This document shows, in pieces, positions 17,184-26,313 of a DNA stretch of 64,000 bases. Location of the stretch: positions 124,001 to 188,000 of the forward strand of contig JAUVWL010000003.1 of the NCBI GenBank assembly GCA_030604135.1, in the 5' to 3' direction. The notes under the pieces are model-generated. The model had not been told where the DNA came from. It did no database searches and saw only the letters and a program-made list of their open reading frames with translations. The translations under genes were made by a program, and so were the position numbers. Every line of letters begins with the position of its first letter. The stretch's first letter is position 1. Origin of the DNA: Burkholderiales bacterium (GTDB taxonomy: Bacteria > Pseudomonadota > Gammaproteobacteria > Burkholderiales > Burkholderiaceae_C).

Positions 17184-18548
17184 TCAGGCTCCCGCTTTCC
17201 CGAGCTGGGCCCCGGCCTGCGGAACACCCGCATGCTTGACCGGGTTTTCGGCCATGTATTTGAGCACCCCGATGTAGGTCACCAGCAGCAGGCCGTACAC
17301 CACCAGGTAGGCGGTCAGGGTCAGCGCCACCCAGGGCGAAGCGATCTGTGTGGCGGTGTCCGCCGTGCGAAGGAATCCGTAGACGATGAAGGGCTGGCGC
17401 CCAATCTCGGTCACATACCACCCCGCCAGCGTGGCCACCCAGCCGGAAAATGCCATGCCCGAGAGCACCCACAGCAGCGGCCGGGGCAGGGAGGTGACGG
17501 CGTTGCGCCGCTGCGGCCACAGCTTCCAGGCGGTGATTGCCGCCACCAGCAGCATCAGCGTGCCCATGCCCACCATGACGCGGAAGGCGTAGAACACCGG
17601 TGCCACCGGCGGGTGTTCAGCCTCGAATTCGTTGATGCCCTTGATCTCGCCATCCCATTCGTGGGTCAGGATCAGGCTGGCCAGCTTCGGGATCTTGACG
17701 GCGAAATGGGTGGTGCGCTGTTCCTCATCGGGGATGCCGAACAGGGTGAGCGGGGCGCCGCGCTCGGTCTCCCAGATGCCTTCCATGGCCGCGATCTTGG
17801 CCGGCTGGTGTTCCAGGGTGTTCAGGCCGTGCAGGTCACCCACAAAGATCTGGACGGGCGCGATCAGCGCCGCCGCAAACACCGCCGAACGCATGGCCTT
17901 GTGCGTGCCGCGCGTGGCGCTGCCCTTGATGAGCTGCCAGGCACACAGACCGGCGATCAGAAAAGACGCGGTCAGCCCCGACGCCAGCAGCTTGTGCGCC
18001 AGACGGTAGGGGAACGACGGGTTGAACACGATCGCCATCCAGTCGGTCGGCATGAACTCCCCGTTGACGATTTCGAATCCGGCGGGCGTCTGCATCCACG
18101 AGTTCAGGCTCAGGATCCAGAACGCCGAGAGGGTGGTGCCCAGGGCCACCAGCAGGGTGGCCACCAGGTGCACCCGCTCGCTCACCCGCCCGCGGCCGAA
18201 CAGCATGATGCCCAGGAAGCTGGCCTCGAGAAAGAACGCGGTCAGCACCTCGTATCCCAGCAAGGGCCCCGAAATGTTGCCGGTCTTTTCCATGAAGCCG
18301 GGCCAGTTGGTGCCGAACTGGAAACTCATCACGATGCCCGAGACCACGCCCAGGGCAAAGGTCAGGGCGAACACCTTGGTCCAGAAATAGTAGGCTTCTT
18401 CCCAGGCCGGATCTCGCGTCTGCACGAAGCGGATGCGGAAAAACAGCAGGAACCAGCACAGGGCGATGGTGATGGTCGGAAAAAGGATGTGAAAGCTGAT
18501 GTTCGCCGCGAACTGGATGCGCGACAGCAGCAGGGTGTCGAATTCCAT
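17184..18548 (-). CDS. cydA: Cytochrome bd-type quinol oxidase, subunit I (CioA-like)
   Basis: 454 residues. Haem-ligand equivalents are H20, E100 and E108, and the conserved GWYVTEIGRQPF motif is present. The protein is short compared with E. coli CydA, consistent with the short Q-loop of the cyanide-insensitive (CIO) group. It oxidises quinol and reduces O2 without pumping protons. It is the middle gene of a gbsR-type regulator, cydA, cydB set on the minus strand. The CydX small subunit is not seen after cydB, where guaD overlaps. Confidence 0.95.
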   Translation of the reverse strand: MEFDTLLLSRIQFAANISFHILFPTITIALCWFLLFFRIRFVQTRDPAWEEAYYFWTKVFALTFALGVVSGIVMSFQFGTNWPGFMEKTGNISGPLLGYEVLTAFFLEASFLGIMLFGRGRVSERVHLVATLLVALGTTLSAFWILSLNSWMQTPAGFEIVNGEFMPTDWMAIVFNPSFPYRLAHKLLASGLTASFLIAGLCAWQLIKGSATRGTHKAMRSAVFAAALIAPVQIFVGDLHGLNTLEHQPAKIAAMEGIWETERGAPLTLFGIPDEEQRTTHFAVKIPKLASLILTHEWDGEIKGINEFEAEHPPVAPVFYAFRVMVGMGTLMLLVAAITAWKLWPQRRNAVTSLPRPLLWVLSGMAFSGWVATLAGWYVTEIGRQPFIVYGFLRTADTATQIASPWVALTLTAYLVVYGLLLVTYIGVLKYMAENPVKHAGVPQAGAQLGKAGA

Positions 18549-18576
18549 GGCTTTGTCCGTTCAGTGAACTTGCTCT

Positions 18577-19167
18577 TCAGGGGGCGGTGTCATCGGCCGC
18601 TTTTCGGGCGCGTCCGCGGCCGGTCAAGGCGTCTCGCATTTCCAGTACCTTGGTCACCTTGGATCCAAGGTCCATCAGCTGCATGGCCGTTTCGGGCTGC
18701 AGTTTCTGTACCTCGTCGAACCATGACATCAGCCGCTCGATCAGGTCGTGCATCTCGCGCATGCGGGTCTGGGCATGGCGCTCGGCTTCGTTGTCCGGCG
18801 TCACCAGCAGGGCGCTGCGCAGCATGGACAGCGTGGGCTCGATCTCGCGACGGCGCCGCTCGGTGGCCAGCACCCGGAAGATTTCCCACACATCCTCGGG
18901 TGCCTCGAAGTACTCGCGGCGGTCTCCGGGATGGTGGCGCAGACGCACCAGCCGCCAGGCTTGCAATTCCTTGAGCCCCATGGACACGTTCGAGCGCGAG
19001 AACCCCAGCGCGTCGCCGATGTCGTCGGCGTTGAGCGCGCGCGACGAAACGAAGAGCAGCGCATAGATCTGACCGACCGTGCGGTTGATGCCCCAGCGGC
19101 TGCCCATCTCACCGAAATGGTTGATGAACTCGCGGCTCAGCGAAGGCAGGCTGGTTTCCTGGGGCAT
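18577..19167 (-). CDS. GbsR/MarR family transcriptional regulator
   Basis: 196 residues. A winged-helix region (GQIYALLF, then LGFSRSNVSMGLKELQAW) is followed by a helical, probably dimerising tail, as in the GbsR-type MarR relatives. It lies 28 bases upstream of cydA in the same direction, so it probably regulates the bd oxidase and itself. A perfect inverted repeat immediately upstream (19184-19201) is a good autoregulatory site. The signal is unknown; related proteins elsewhere respond to redox or osmotic cues. Confidence 0.85.
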   Translation of the reverse strand: MPQETSLPSLSREFINHFGEMGSRWGINRTVGQIYALLFVSSRALNADDIGDALGFSRSNVSMGLKELQAWRLVRLRHHPGDRREYFEAPEDVWEIFRVLATERRRREIEPTLSMLRSALLVTPDNEAERHAQTRMREMHDLIERLMSWFDEVQKLQPETAMQLMDLGSKVTKVLEMRDALTGRGRARKAADDTAP

Positions 19168-19183
19168 GGCGGACTCCTTATCT

Positions 19184-19201
19184 TTCCTGAATTTTCAGGA
19201 A
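19184..19201. promoter_or_regulatory. Candidate operator of the GbsR-type regulator
   Basis: Perfect 8-2-8 inverted repeat TTCCTGAATTTTCAGGAA, 17 bases upstream of the regulator start. A further half-site (TTCTGAA) follows at 19203-19209. It lies in the 119-bp gap shared with dcd on the other strand. Confidence 0.6.
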
Positions 19202-19286
19202 GTTCTGAAAACCATGAAGTCAATCGGGCTATCCAACGCCGTCCTGCCTACAATCGGCAACCATCCCCAGGCTGGAGCACAGCACC

Positions 19287-19856
19287 ATGACCATCAAGAG
19301 CGACAAATGGATCCGCCGCATGGCCGAGCAGCACGGCATGATCGAGCCTTTCGAGCCCGGCCAGATCCGGCAGAATGCGGCCGGCCAGAAAATCGTCAGC
19401 TACGGCACCAGCAGCTACGGCTACGACATTCGCTGCGCGCCGGAGTTCAAGGTTTTCACCAACATCCACAGCACGGTGGTGGACCCCAAGAACTTCGACG
19501 AGAAGAGCTTCGTGGACATCCACTCCGATGTCTGCATCATCCCTCCCAACAGTTTCGCGCTTGCACGTACCGTCGAGTACTTCCGCATTCCGCGCAGCGT
19601 GCTGACCATCTGCCTGGGCAAGAGCACCTACGCGCGCTGCGGCATCATCGTCAACGTCACCCCCTTTGAACCCGAGTGGGAGGGTTATGTGACGCTGGAG
19701 TTCTCCAACACCACGCCGCTGCCGGCCAAGATCTACGCCGGTGAGGGTTGTGCCCAGGTGCTGTTCTTCGAGAGCGATGAGGTCTGTGAGACCAGCTACA
19801 AGGACCGGGGTGGCAAGTACCAGGGCCAGGTGGGCGTGACCCTACCCAAGACCTGA
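19287..19856 (+). CDS. dcd: dCTP deaminase
   Basis: 189 residues, close to the standard length. Opening [14 protein letters not shown], the SYGYDIRCA motif and the C-terminal [18 protein letters not shown] region, which contains the catalytic Glu, are diagnostic. It deaminates dCTP to dUTP for thymidylate synthesis. A possible -10 (TACAAT, 19249-19254) lies upstream. Confidence 0.96.
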   Translation: MTIKSDKWIRRMAEQHGMIEPFEPGQIRQNAAGQKIVSYGTSSYGYDIRCAPEFKVFTNIHSTVVDPKNFDEKSFVDIHSDVCIIPPNSFALARTVEYFRIPRSVLTICLGKSTYARCGIIVNVTPFEPEWEGYVTLEFSNTTPLPAKIYAGEGCAQVLFFESDEVCETSYKDRGGKYQGQVGVTLPKT

Positions 19857-20158
19857 TCGGTTCCGCTGCAGCGGCATGGTGGGCTGCCGTGGATGCCCGC
19901 GTACGCGGGCATGACGAATGCCGGAAGGTCGTGTCACCCGTCATTCCCGCGAACGCGGGAATCCACTGTGACTGGGCTTTTGACCGTCACCCGACCGCCG
20001 GTTTGATCTTTGTCAAGCCTGCTGTAAGCAAACGCAGGTACCATATCGGCGTCTGTTCCGCGTGCCCGGGCCGTTTTTGCCTGCGCCGGAGTTCCCGTCG
20101 TGCACCCGTCCGGGGTGCCCCCGACCTCCCTGTTCCCAGGCCGCGGGCCTGCGTTGAC
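19857..20158. repeat. Intergenic region with an inverted REP pair (BIME-like)
   Basis: Two palindromic units: ATGCCCGCGTACGCGGGCAT (19893-19912) and ATTCCCGCG-AA-CGCGGGAAT (19943-19962). The first is flanked by GTGG/GACG and the second by CGTC/CCAC, so they lie in opposite orientations as in a BIME. The rest of this 302-bp gap holds no convincing gene. Confidence 0.8.
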
Positions 20159-21262
20159 ATGTCCCAGAATCCTCCCGCCATCGAGACCCCCCAGCCCATC
20201 CCCCAGGGTGAGCCCCTGCCGCACCGCAAAGTCATCCGCAGCTGGCTGACACCCATTGCCGAACGCCGCACCGCCTGGGGCATCGCCCTGCTGGCCATCG
20301 ACTGGCTGGTCTTTGCCGGCCTCATCGCCGGCACCATCGTTCTGCAGGCCTGGTGGGCCAAGCTGCTGTGCGGATTGGCCGCCGGCTTTGTCATCGGCCG
20401 TCTGTTCATCATCGGCCACGACGCCTGCCATCAGAGCTACACGCCGCACCGCGAGCTCAACCGCGTGCTCGGTCGCATCGCCATGATTCCCTCGCTCACA
20501 CCCTACAGCCTGTGGGAAGTGGGTCACAACGTGGTGCACCACGGCTACACCAACCTCAAGGGTGTCGATTTTGTTTGGGCGCCGCTGACCAAGGAAGAGT
20601 TCGAAGCCCTTTCGCCCGGCCGCCGTGCCCTGGAGCGCATCTACCGCAGTGGCTGGGGTCCGGCACTCTACTACCTGGTGGAGATGTGGTGGAACCGCAT
20701 GTACTTCCCGCGCAAGACCTACATGGGCACCAGCCGCCCGGAGTTCAAGCGCGATGGCATTTTTGTCACCGCCACCGCAGCCTTGTGGATTGCAGGTCTG
20801 GTGGTGGCCGCCTGGGCCACCGGCCAGTCGGCGCTGGCCCTGGTCGGCTTCGGTTTTGTCGTTCCCTTCCTGTTCTGGAACGCCATGATCGGTTTCGTGG
20901 TGTATGTGCACCACACCCACACCGCCGTGCAGTGGCACGACGACAAGCACCTCTGGGCCAAGGCCGCGCCCTTTGTGTCCACCACGGTGCACCTCACTTT
21001 TCCATTCCGCATTGGTGCCCTGATGCACCACATCATGGAGCACACCGCCCACCACGTGGACATGAGCGTGCCGCTGTACAAGCTCAAGAACGCCCAGCAA
21101 CTGCTCGAAGACACGCTGCCCGGCCGCATCATCATCCAGCGCTTCTCCTGGCGCTGGTATTTCGAGACCGCACGCAAGTGCAAGCTCTACGATTTCACCC
21201 GCCGCTGCTGGACCGACTTCCAGGGCCGGGCCACCAGCGATTGCAAGCCGGCCATCGCCTGA
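20159..21262 (+). CDS. Membrane fatty acid desaturase
   Basis: 367 residues with several membrane segments. The three histidine boxes of membrane di-iron desaturases are present: HDACH, HNVVHH and HxxxHTAHH. It introduces a double bond into acyl chains of membrane lipids, most like the bacterial acyl-lipid desaturases. The frame is open far upstream, but ATG 20159 is the first start outside the REP-containing gap. A strong terminator follows at 21292. Regiospecificity cannot be told from sequence. Confidence 0.9.
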   Translation: MSQNPPAIETPQPIPQGEPLPHRKVIRSWLTPIAERRTAWGIALLAIDWLVFAGLIAGTIVLQAWWAKLLCGLAAGFVIGRLFIIGHDACHQSYTPHRELNRVLGRIAMIPSLTPYSLWEVGHNVVHHGYTNLKGVDFVWAPLTKEEFEALSPGRRALERIYRSGWGPALYYLVEMWWNRMYFPRKTYMGTSRPEFKRDGIFVTATAALWIAGLVVAAWATGQSALALVGFGFVVPFLFWNAMIGFVVYVHHTHTAVQWHDDKHLWAKAAPFVSTTVHLTFPFRIGALMHHIMEHTAHHVDMSVPLYKLKNAQQLLEDTLPGRIIIQRFSWRWYFETARKCKLYDFTRRCWTDFQGRATSDCKPAIA

Positions 21263-21291
21263 GCTTCCCAGGCTGCCGATCGCCCGAATGA

Positions 21292-21318
21292 GGCGCTGCG
21301 ACACGCAGCGCCTTTTTT
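21292..21318 (+). terminator. Intrinsic terminator after the desaturase
   Basis: Stem GGCGCTGCG - ACA - CGCAGCGCC followed by TTTTTTG, thirty bases beyond the stop codon. Confidence 0.92.
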
Positions 21319-21459
21319 GTGCCCGATGCAACAGCCTCGGCACAAACCCACAACTCGTGTATCTGTCGCTGTGGCGCGCGCGGACTCACTTGGCGCCCGC
21401 CGGGCTGCGGCCCATAATGCCTGGCAAACGTAGCCCACACCTGTGAGGAGCCGCACACC

Positions 21460-22353
21460 ATGAAATGGGAACGCAACCGCCAGTCCGATCAGGTGGAGGA
21501 CCGCCGCAACCAGCCCGGTGGCGGCATGTTCGGGGGTGGTGGACGGCGTGGGGGCGGCAAGGGCCTGGGGCTGGGCACCATCGTCATCGCCCTGGTGGCC
21601 GGCTGGATCTTCGGCATCAACCCCATGACCATTCTCGGGGTGCTGGGTGGCGCGCAGGACGTGCTGGCGCCGCAGGCCCAGACAGCACCTGGCCCGGCGC
21701 CCGCGCCACAGGACGAGATGGGCCGGTTCGTGGCCGCCGTGCTCGGCGGGACCGAAGACACCTGGGAGACCATCTTTCGCGAGGGCGGTGCCCAGTACCG
21801 CAAACCGCGCCTGGTGCTGTTTCGCGGTGCCGTTCCCACCGCCTGCGGCACCGGGCAATCGGCCATGGGGCCGTTCTATTGCCCGGGTGACGAGAGGGTC
21901 TACATCGATCTGGGCTTCTACGACACCTTGCGAACCCAGCTGGGCGCCCCGGGCGACTTCGCCCAGGCCTATGTGATCGCCCATGAGGTGGGCCACCATG
22001 TGCAGAACTTGCTCGGCATCACCGACCGCATGGACGAGATGCGCCGCCGCATCAGCCAGCGCGAATACAACGCCATGAGCGTGCGGCTGGAGCTGCAGGC
22101 CGACTGCTTCGCCGGCATCTGGGCCCATCACAACCACAAGACGAACCAGATCATCGAACCCGGTGACATCGACGAGGCATTGCGCGCCGCGGCGGCCATC
22201 GGAGACGACGCTTTGCAGAAAAAGAGCCAGGGCGTGGTCGTGCCCGACAGCTTCACCCATGGCACCAGCGAGCAGCGCCAGAGGTGGTTTCACACCGGCC
22301 TGAAGGCGGGAAGCGTGCAGGCCTGTGACACGTTCAATGCCCGGAGCTTGTAA
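21460..22353 (+). CDS. YpfJ-type neutral zinc metallopeptidase
   Basis: 297 residues. A Gly/Arg-rich N-terminus (about residues 19-38) precedes a single membrane segment (about 40-60). The zinc motif HEVGHH and a downstream ELQADCFAG segment supply the metal ligands, as in the YpfJ/KPN_02809 family. The active domain probably faces the periplasm. RBS GAGGAG precedes ATG 21460. Physiological substrate unknown. Confidence 0.9.
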   Translation: MKWERNRQSDQVEDRRNQPGGGMFGGGGRRGGGKGLGLGTIVIALVAGWIFGINPMTILGVLGGAQDVLAPQAQTAPGPAPAPQDEMGRFVAAVLGGTEDTWETIFREGGAQYRKPRLVLFRGAVPTACGTGQSAMGPFYCPGDERVYIDLGFYDTLRTQLGAPGDFAQAYVIAHEVGHHVQNLLGITDRMDEMRRRISQREYNAMSVRLELQADCFAGIWAHHNHKTNQIIEPGDIDEALRAAAAIGDDALQKKSQGVVVPDSFTHGTSEQRQRWFHTGLKAGSVQACDTFNARSL

Positions 22354-22387
22354 GCGCGTCTTTGTTTCGCCAGCTGAGGTGAACGGT

Positions 22388-23035
22388 ATGCATCCATCGA
22401 GTTTGATCCTCAGGCAAGAGACAGAAGCCGATTGCCTCCCCGTCGAGGAACTCACCCGCGAAGCCTTCTGGAACCTCTACCGGCCGGGTTGCGACGAGCA
22501 CTACACCACACACCTGATCCATGCCCACCCGGACTTTCTGCCCGACCTGACCTGCGTGGCCGAGGTGAACGGGCAGATCGTGGGCAGCATCGTCTACACC
22601 CGCTCATGGGTGGTCAGCGACGAGGGTGAGCGAATCGACACGGCCACCTTCGGACCCTTGTGCGTGCACCCTGACTGGCAGCGGCAGGGCGTGGGCGCGG
22701 CGCTGATCGGGCACACCCGGGCCCTGGTGGAAAAGCAAGGCTACCCGGCCATCCTGATTCTGGGCGACCCGCACAACTACTGCCGGCACGGTTTCAAGAC
22801 GGGCAGGGACCTGAACGTGAGCACCCCGGACGGCAGGTTCCCGCTGGGCCTGCTGGTGCTGGAACTGCGACCGGGATTTTTTGCCGGTCGTCGCTGGGCC
22901 TTTCACGCCAGCCCCGTGTTCGAGTTCGACCCTGCCGGGGTGGAGACCTATGACGCGCGTTTTTCACCGAAGGAGAAACGGCACCAGCCGTCGCAGGACC
23001 TGTTTGCGATGCTGATTCGGGCCGTGGTCGATTGA
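22388..23035 (+). CDS. GNAT family N-acetyltransferase
   Basis: 215 residues. The acetyl-CoA loop is in LCVHPDWQRQGVGAALIGHT, followed by the YCRHGF segment seen in YhbS-like GNATs. It lies 34 bases after the peptidase gene and may be co-transcribed. ATG 22388 is chosen; an in-frame ATG upstream overlaps the peptidase. Substrate unknown. Confidence 0.88.
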   Translation: MHPSSLILRQETEADCLPVEELTREAFWNLYRPGCDEHYTTHLIHAHPDFLPDLTCVAEVNGQIVGSIVYTRSWVVSDEGERIDTATFGPLCVHPDWQRQGVGAALIGHTRALVEKQGYPAILILGDPHNYCRHGFKTGRDLNVSTPDGRFPLGLLVLELRPGFFAGRRWAFHASPVFEFDPAGVETYDARFSPKEKRHQPSQDLFAMLIRAVVD

Positions 23036-23195
23036 TTGTCGGCCGATGGCACAAATGGTCTGCGCGGCCGCCAACCCGTAACACGAAGCAGTCGAACGTC
23101 ATGCCAACTTGACGCCGAATTGGACCTCCCGGTTGCGCACGGCATGGGCCAATGAAAATGGCAACTATCTGATCAACCAAGTCGCCGGATTACCG

Positions 23196-23870
23196 ATGCC
23201 CGTTTCCAGACAACATGTGTTGGGTACCTTCGCGGCCGGTGCGCTGGCTGCGCTTCCTTTGATTGCCACCGTGCTGGTCGTGGCCTGGCTGGGGCAGCTG
23301 CTGCTGCGCTGGTTCGGACCCGGCAGCCCCGTGGGTGACGTGTTGTCCCGCCTGGGCCTGGGGCTTGTCGATTCGGTCTGGCTGGCCTACCTGCTGGGTT
23401 TGATGGCGGCCCTGGTCGGTGTCTACCTGCTGGGCCTGCTGGTCAATACCGGCCTGGCCAAAGCCTGGCAGACCGGGGTCCAGGGGGCGCTCAGGCGCAT
23501 TCCTTTGGTGGGGCACATCTACGATGCCGCCTTGTCGCTGGCCGATCTGCTCGCGCGCAAGGACCAGGGGGAGCTCAAGTCCATGCAGCCGGTCTGGCTG
23601 CATTTTTCTGGGCCGGGTGGTGTGGCCGTTCTTGGCCTGCTGCCGTCCGGGCAGACGGTGCGAGTCGGCGGCATGGACTGCCTGGCGGTGCTGGTGCCCA
23701 CGGCCCCCCTGCCGGTGGGGGGTGGCCTTTTGTACGTGCCGTCCGAATGGGTGTCGCCAGCCGATATCGGTATCGAAGCCCTGACCAGCATCTATGTGTC
23801 GATGGGGGCCTCCTCGGCCAAGCACCTGCCTCCAGGCCGTGCGGGCTTGGACGCCAGGGGGTCTTCCTGA
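23196..23870 (+). CDS. DUF502 family membrane protein
   Basis: 224 residues. Two N-terminal membrane helices (about residues 10-30 and 55-80) are followed by a soluble domain with the DUF502 landmarks (P-L-V-G-x-I-Y in RRIPLVGHIYDA, and the VLVPTAPLPVGG segment with the Thr-x-x-Pro pattern). Homologues are inner-membrane proteins of unknown function. It precedes another small membrane protein gene at 23947. Confidence 0.85.
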   Translation: MPVSRQHVLGTFAAGALAALPLIATVLVVAWLGQLLLRWFGPGSPVGDVLSRLGLGLVDSVWLAYLLGLMAALVGVYLLGLLVNTGLAKAWQTGVQGALRRIPLVGHIYDAALSLADLLARKDQGELKSMQPVWLHFSGPGGVAVLGLLPSGQTVRVGGMDCLAVLVPTAPLPVGGGLLYVPSEWVSPADIGIEALTSIYVSMGASSAKHLPPGRAGLDARGSS

Positions 23871-23946
23871 CTCTGGCTCGGGTGGCCGGGCGAGACAGCG
23901 GAGAATTTCGAGATGTGTCAGTCAAGCACAGGAAGGACGTTCAAGC

Positions 23947-24423
23947 ATGATCGAACAGGTGTTGCAGGGCAGTCGGCTGATGGTGCTGATGGCCGTCACG
24001 GCGTCGGCCATTGCGTCCGTGCTGATGTACCTGTCCAGCCTGAGTGTGCTGTGGTTTCTGCTGATCGACTTGCTGCAGGGCCTGCCGCAGACCGCCGATG
24101 TGGGCAAGGCGTTGGCGGTCAAGCTGCTGAAGATGCTGGACATGCTGCTGATCGCGATCACCTTCCAGGCCATTTCAGCCAGCCTGTACCGCCTTTTTGT
24201 CGCCCCGACGACCATTGAGAACAGCGCCTTGCTGCAGGTTCTGAAGATAAGGTCTTTCCATGATCTGAAAATCACCTTGTTGCAGGTGTCGGTGGTCATC
24301 CTGGTCATCGTCTTTCTTGAACAGGCGGTCGAGCACGGTGCGGTCGTCGAGACCCTGTATCTGGGGGCCGGTATGGCCCTGATGATTGCTGCCATCGTCT
24401 TTGCCTGGAAGCACCTGGATTGA
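23947..24423 (+). CDS. YqhA/UPF0114 family membrane protein
   Basis: 158 residues with three to four predicted membrane helices (about 8-30, 55-80, 115-135 and 138-155). The pattern SRLMVLMAV near the start and the SFHDLKITLLQV segment fit the YqhA/UPF0114 family. Function unknown. Confidence 0.8.
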   Translation: MIEQVLQGSRLMVLMAVTASAIASVLMYLSSLSVLWFLLIDLLQGLPQTADVGKALAVKLLKMLDMLLIAITFQAISASLYRLFVAPTTIENSALLQVLKIRSFHDLKITLLQVSVVILVIVFLEQAVEHGAVVETLYLGAGMALMIAAIVFAWKHLD

Positions 24424-24570
24424 CCCGCTGACCACCGGGCTCGGTGAAAACCCCATGAAGTGCGACAATATGGGGTTATGGCCCTTGGGCCAGAGCGCCT
24501 GGCCGGGCGGCAAGCCTGGCACACGCGCACCTTGTTTGCCTTGTTGGCCCCCAGTGGCCCTGCCTGCCTG

Positions 24571-26070
24571 ATGACCCAGTCTTTTTCCGAACTCCAGCTC
24601 TCACCCAAGATCGCCCGCGCCGTGGCCGAGATGGGTTATGAAAACATGACGCCGATCCAGGCGCAGGCCATTCCGGTGGTGCTGCAGGGGCGCGATGTGA
24701 TGGGGGCGGCCCAGACGGGCACCGGCAAGACGGCGGCGTTTGCGCTGCCGCTGCTGCAGCGCATGATGAAACACGAGAACGCGTCCACCTCGCCGGCGCG
24801 CCACCCCGTGCGGGCCCTGGTGCTGCTGCCCACGCGCGAACTGGCCGACCAGGTGGCCGATCAGGTCAAGCAGTACGCCAAGTACACCGACTTGCGCAGC
24901 ACGGTGGTGTTCGGTGGCATGGACATGAAGCCACAGACGCTGGAACTCAAGAAGGGCGTCGAGGTGCTGGTGGCCACGCCGGGCCGTCTGCTGGACCACA
25001 TCGAGGCCAAGAACTGCGTGCTCAATCAGGTCGAGTATGTGGTGCTCGACGAGGCCGACCGCATGCTGGACATCGGTTTTCTGCCGGACCTGCAGCGCAT
25101 CCTGAGTTATCTGCCCAAGCAGCGCACCACGCTGCTGTTCTCGGCCACCTTTTCGCCCGAGATCAAGCGCCTGGCCAGCAGCTACCTGCAGGACCCGGTG
25201 ACCATCGAGGTGGCCCGCTCCAACGCCACGGCCTCGACGGTGGAGCAGCATTTCTACCGCGTCGACGACGACGACAAGCGCCAGACACTCAAGCAGCTGG
25301 TGAAAGAGCGTGGCATCACGCAGGCCTTCGTGTTCGTCAACAGCAAGCTCGGCTGTGCGCGGCTGGCCCGTTCGCTGGAGCGCGAGGGCCTGAAGACCAC
25401 CGCCCTGCACGGGGACAAAAGCCAGGACGAACGCCTGAAGGCGCTGGACGCCTTCAAGCAGGGGCAGGTTGACTTGCTGGTGTGTACCGACGTGGCCGCG
25501 CGTGGCCTGGACATCAAGGACGTGCCGGCGGTGTTCAACTTCGACATCCCGTTCAACGCCGAAGATTATGTGCACCGCATTGGCCGCACCGGCCGCGCGG
25601 GGGCCTCCGGGCTGGCCGTGTCCTTCGTCAATGCGCGCGACACGCGCCTGATGGCCGACATCGAGAAGCTGATCGGCAAAAAGTTCGAGCTGGAGGCGCT
25701 GGAGCTGGAGGCCGACAAGCGCCCGGCGGGTCGTTTCAACGACGGTCAGCGCGCGTGGCGCCAGGATGCGGCCCAGGACGACGAGGGCCAGCGCGACATC
25801 CGCGCGGCACGCTCTGCCCGTGAGGGCCGCAGCGAACGTGAGGACCGCCGACCCGCGCGTGCTCCCCGGCCGCCGGCCGACCCCTTGTTCGACAAGCCGT
25901 ATGAGCCCACCGCGCCGGCCGATGTCAAGCCGGCCTGGGAAGCTCAGGCTCAGCAACGTCCTTCATCGCGTGCCGGTTCGCCCAACATCAAGACCCGCAA
26001 GAAGGTGGCCGCGCTGTTCAAGCCGGTGCCACCCGAAGAGCAATCCCAGCCTGAAACCCAGGCTGGCTGA
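24571..26070 (+). CDS. DEAD-box ATP-dependent RNA helicase, RhlE-like
   Basis: 499 residues. Q-motif PIQAQAIPV, Walker A AQTGTGKT, DEAD in VLDEADRML, SAT motif (FSATFS) and motif VI HRIGRTGRAG are all present. The C-terminal ~110 residues are charged and low-complexity, rich in Arg, Glu and Pro, as in the RNA-binding tails of RhlE-type helicases. The frame opens at 24460, but the first ~37 residues are not conserved; ATG 24571 matches the family start. Likely roles are ribosome maturation and mRNA turnover. Confidence 0.92.
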   Translation: MTQSFSELQLSPKIARAVAEMGYENMTPIQAQAIPVVLQGRDVMGAAQTGTGKTAAFALPLLQRMMKHENASTSPARHPVRALVLLPTRELADQVADQVKQYAKYTDLRSTVVFGGMDMKPQTLELKKGVEVLVATPGRLLDHIEAKNCVLNQVEYVVLDEADRMLDIGFLPDLQRILSYLPKQRTTLLFSATFSPEIKRLASSYLQDPVTIEVARSNATASTVEQHFYRVDDDDKRQTLKQLVKERGITQAFVFVNSKLGCARLARSLEREGLKTTALHGDKSQDERLKALDAFKQGQVDLLVCTDVAARGLDIKDVPAVFNFDIPFNAEDYVHRIGRTGRAGASGLAVSFVNARDTRLMADIEKLIGKKFELEALELEADKRPAGRFNDGQRAWRQDAAQDDEGQRDIRAARSAREGRSEREDRRPARAPRPPADPLFDKPYEPTAPADVKPAWEAQAQQRPSSRAGSPNIKTRKKVAALFKPVPPEEQSQPETQAG

Positions 26071-26178
26071 GGCAGCGCCCGCACGCTGGCGTACTCCGCC
26101 ACGGCCCGTGCCGATGGCGTTACCAAAGCCGGTCAACCCTCGTCTGGCTCTCGCCCCGTGACCGGTGACCCAACGCCC

Positions 26179-26255
26179 GTCATTCCCGCGAACGCGGGAA
26201 TCCACGGCGGAGGGGACATGCCTGTGACCATGGCCTCCCGCTTTCGCGGGGGCGA
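26179..26255. repeat. REP-like palindromes between convergent genes
   Basis: ATTCCCGCG-AA-CGCGGGAAT (26182-26201), flanked by CGTC and CCAC, is identical to the unit at 19943-19962. A degenerate second unit (CTCCCGC-TTT-CGCGGGGGCGACG) follows at about 26234-26254 in the opposite sense. They separate the convergent helicase and apaH genes. Confidence 0.8.
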
Positions 26256-26313
26256 CGGGCATGGCTGGAACAACCGGTGTTCCGGGCAGAGTGGCTGCGA
26301 TTCGGGTGGCAGA

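Noticed and set aside
21460..22353. Gly/Arg-rich N-terminus of the zinc peptidase as a sign of a wrong start
   Set aside because: GAGGAG precedes the ATG and the YpfJ family normally has this low-complexity lead before its membrane segment.
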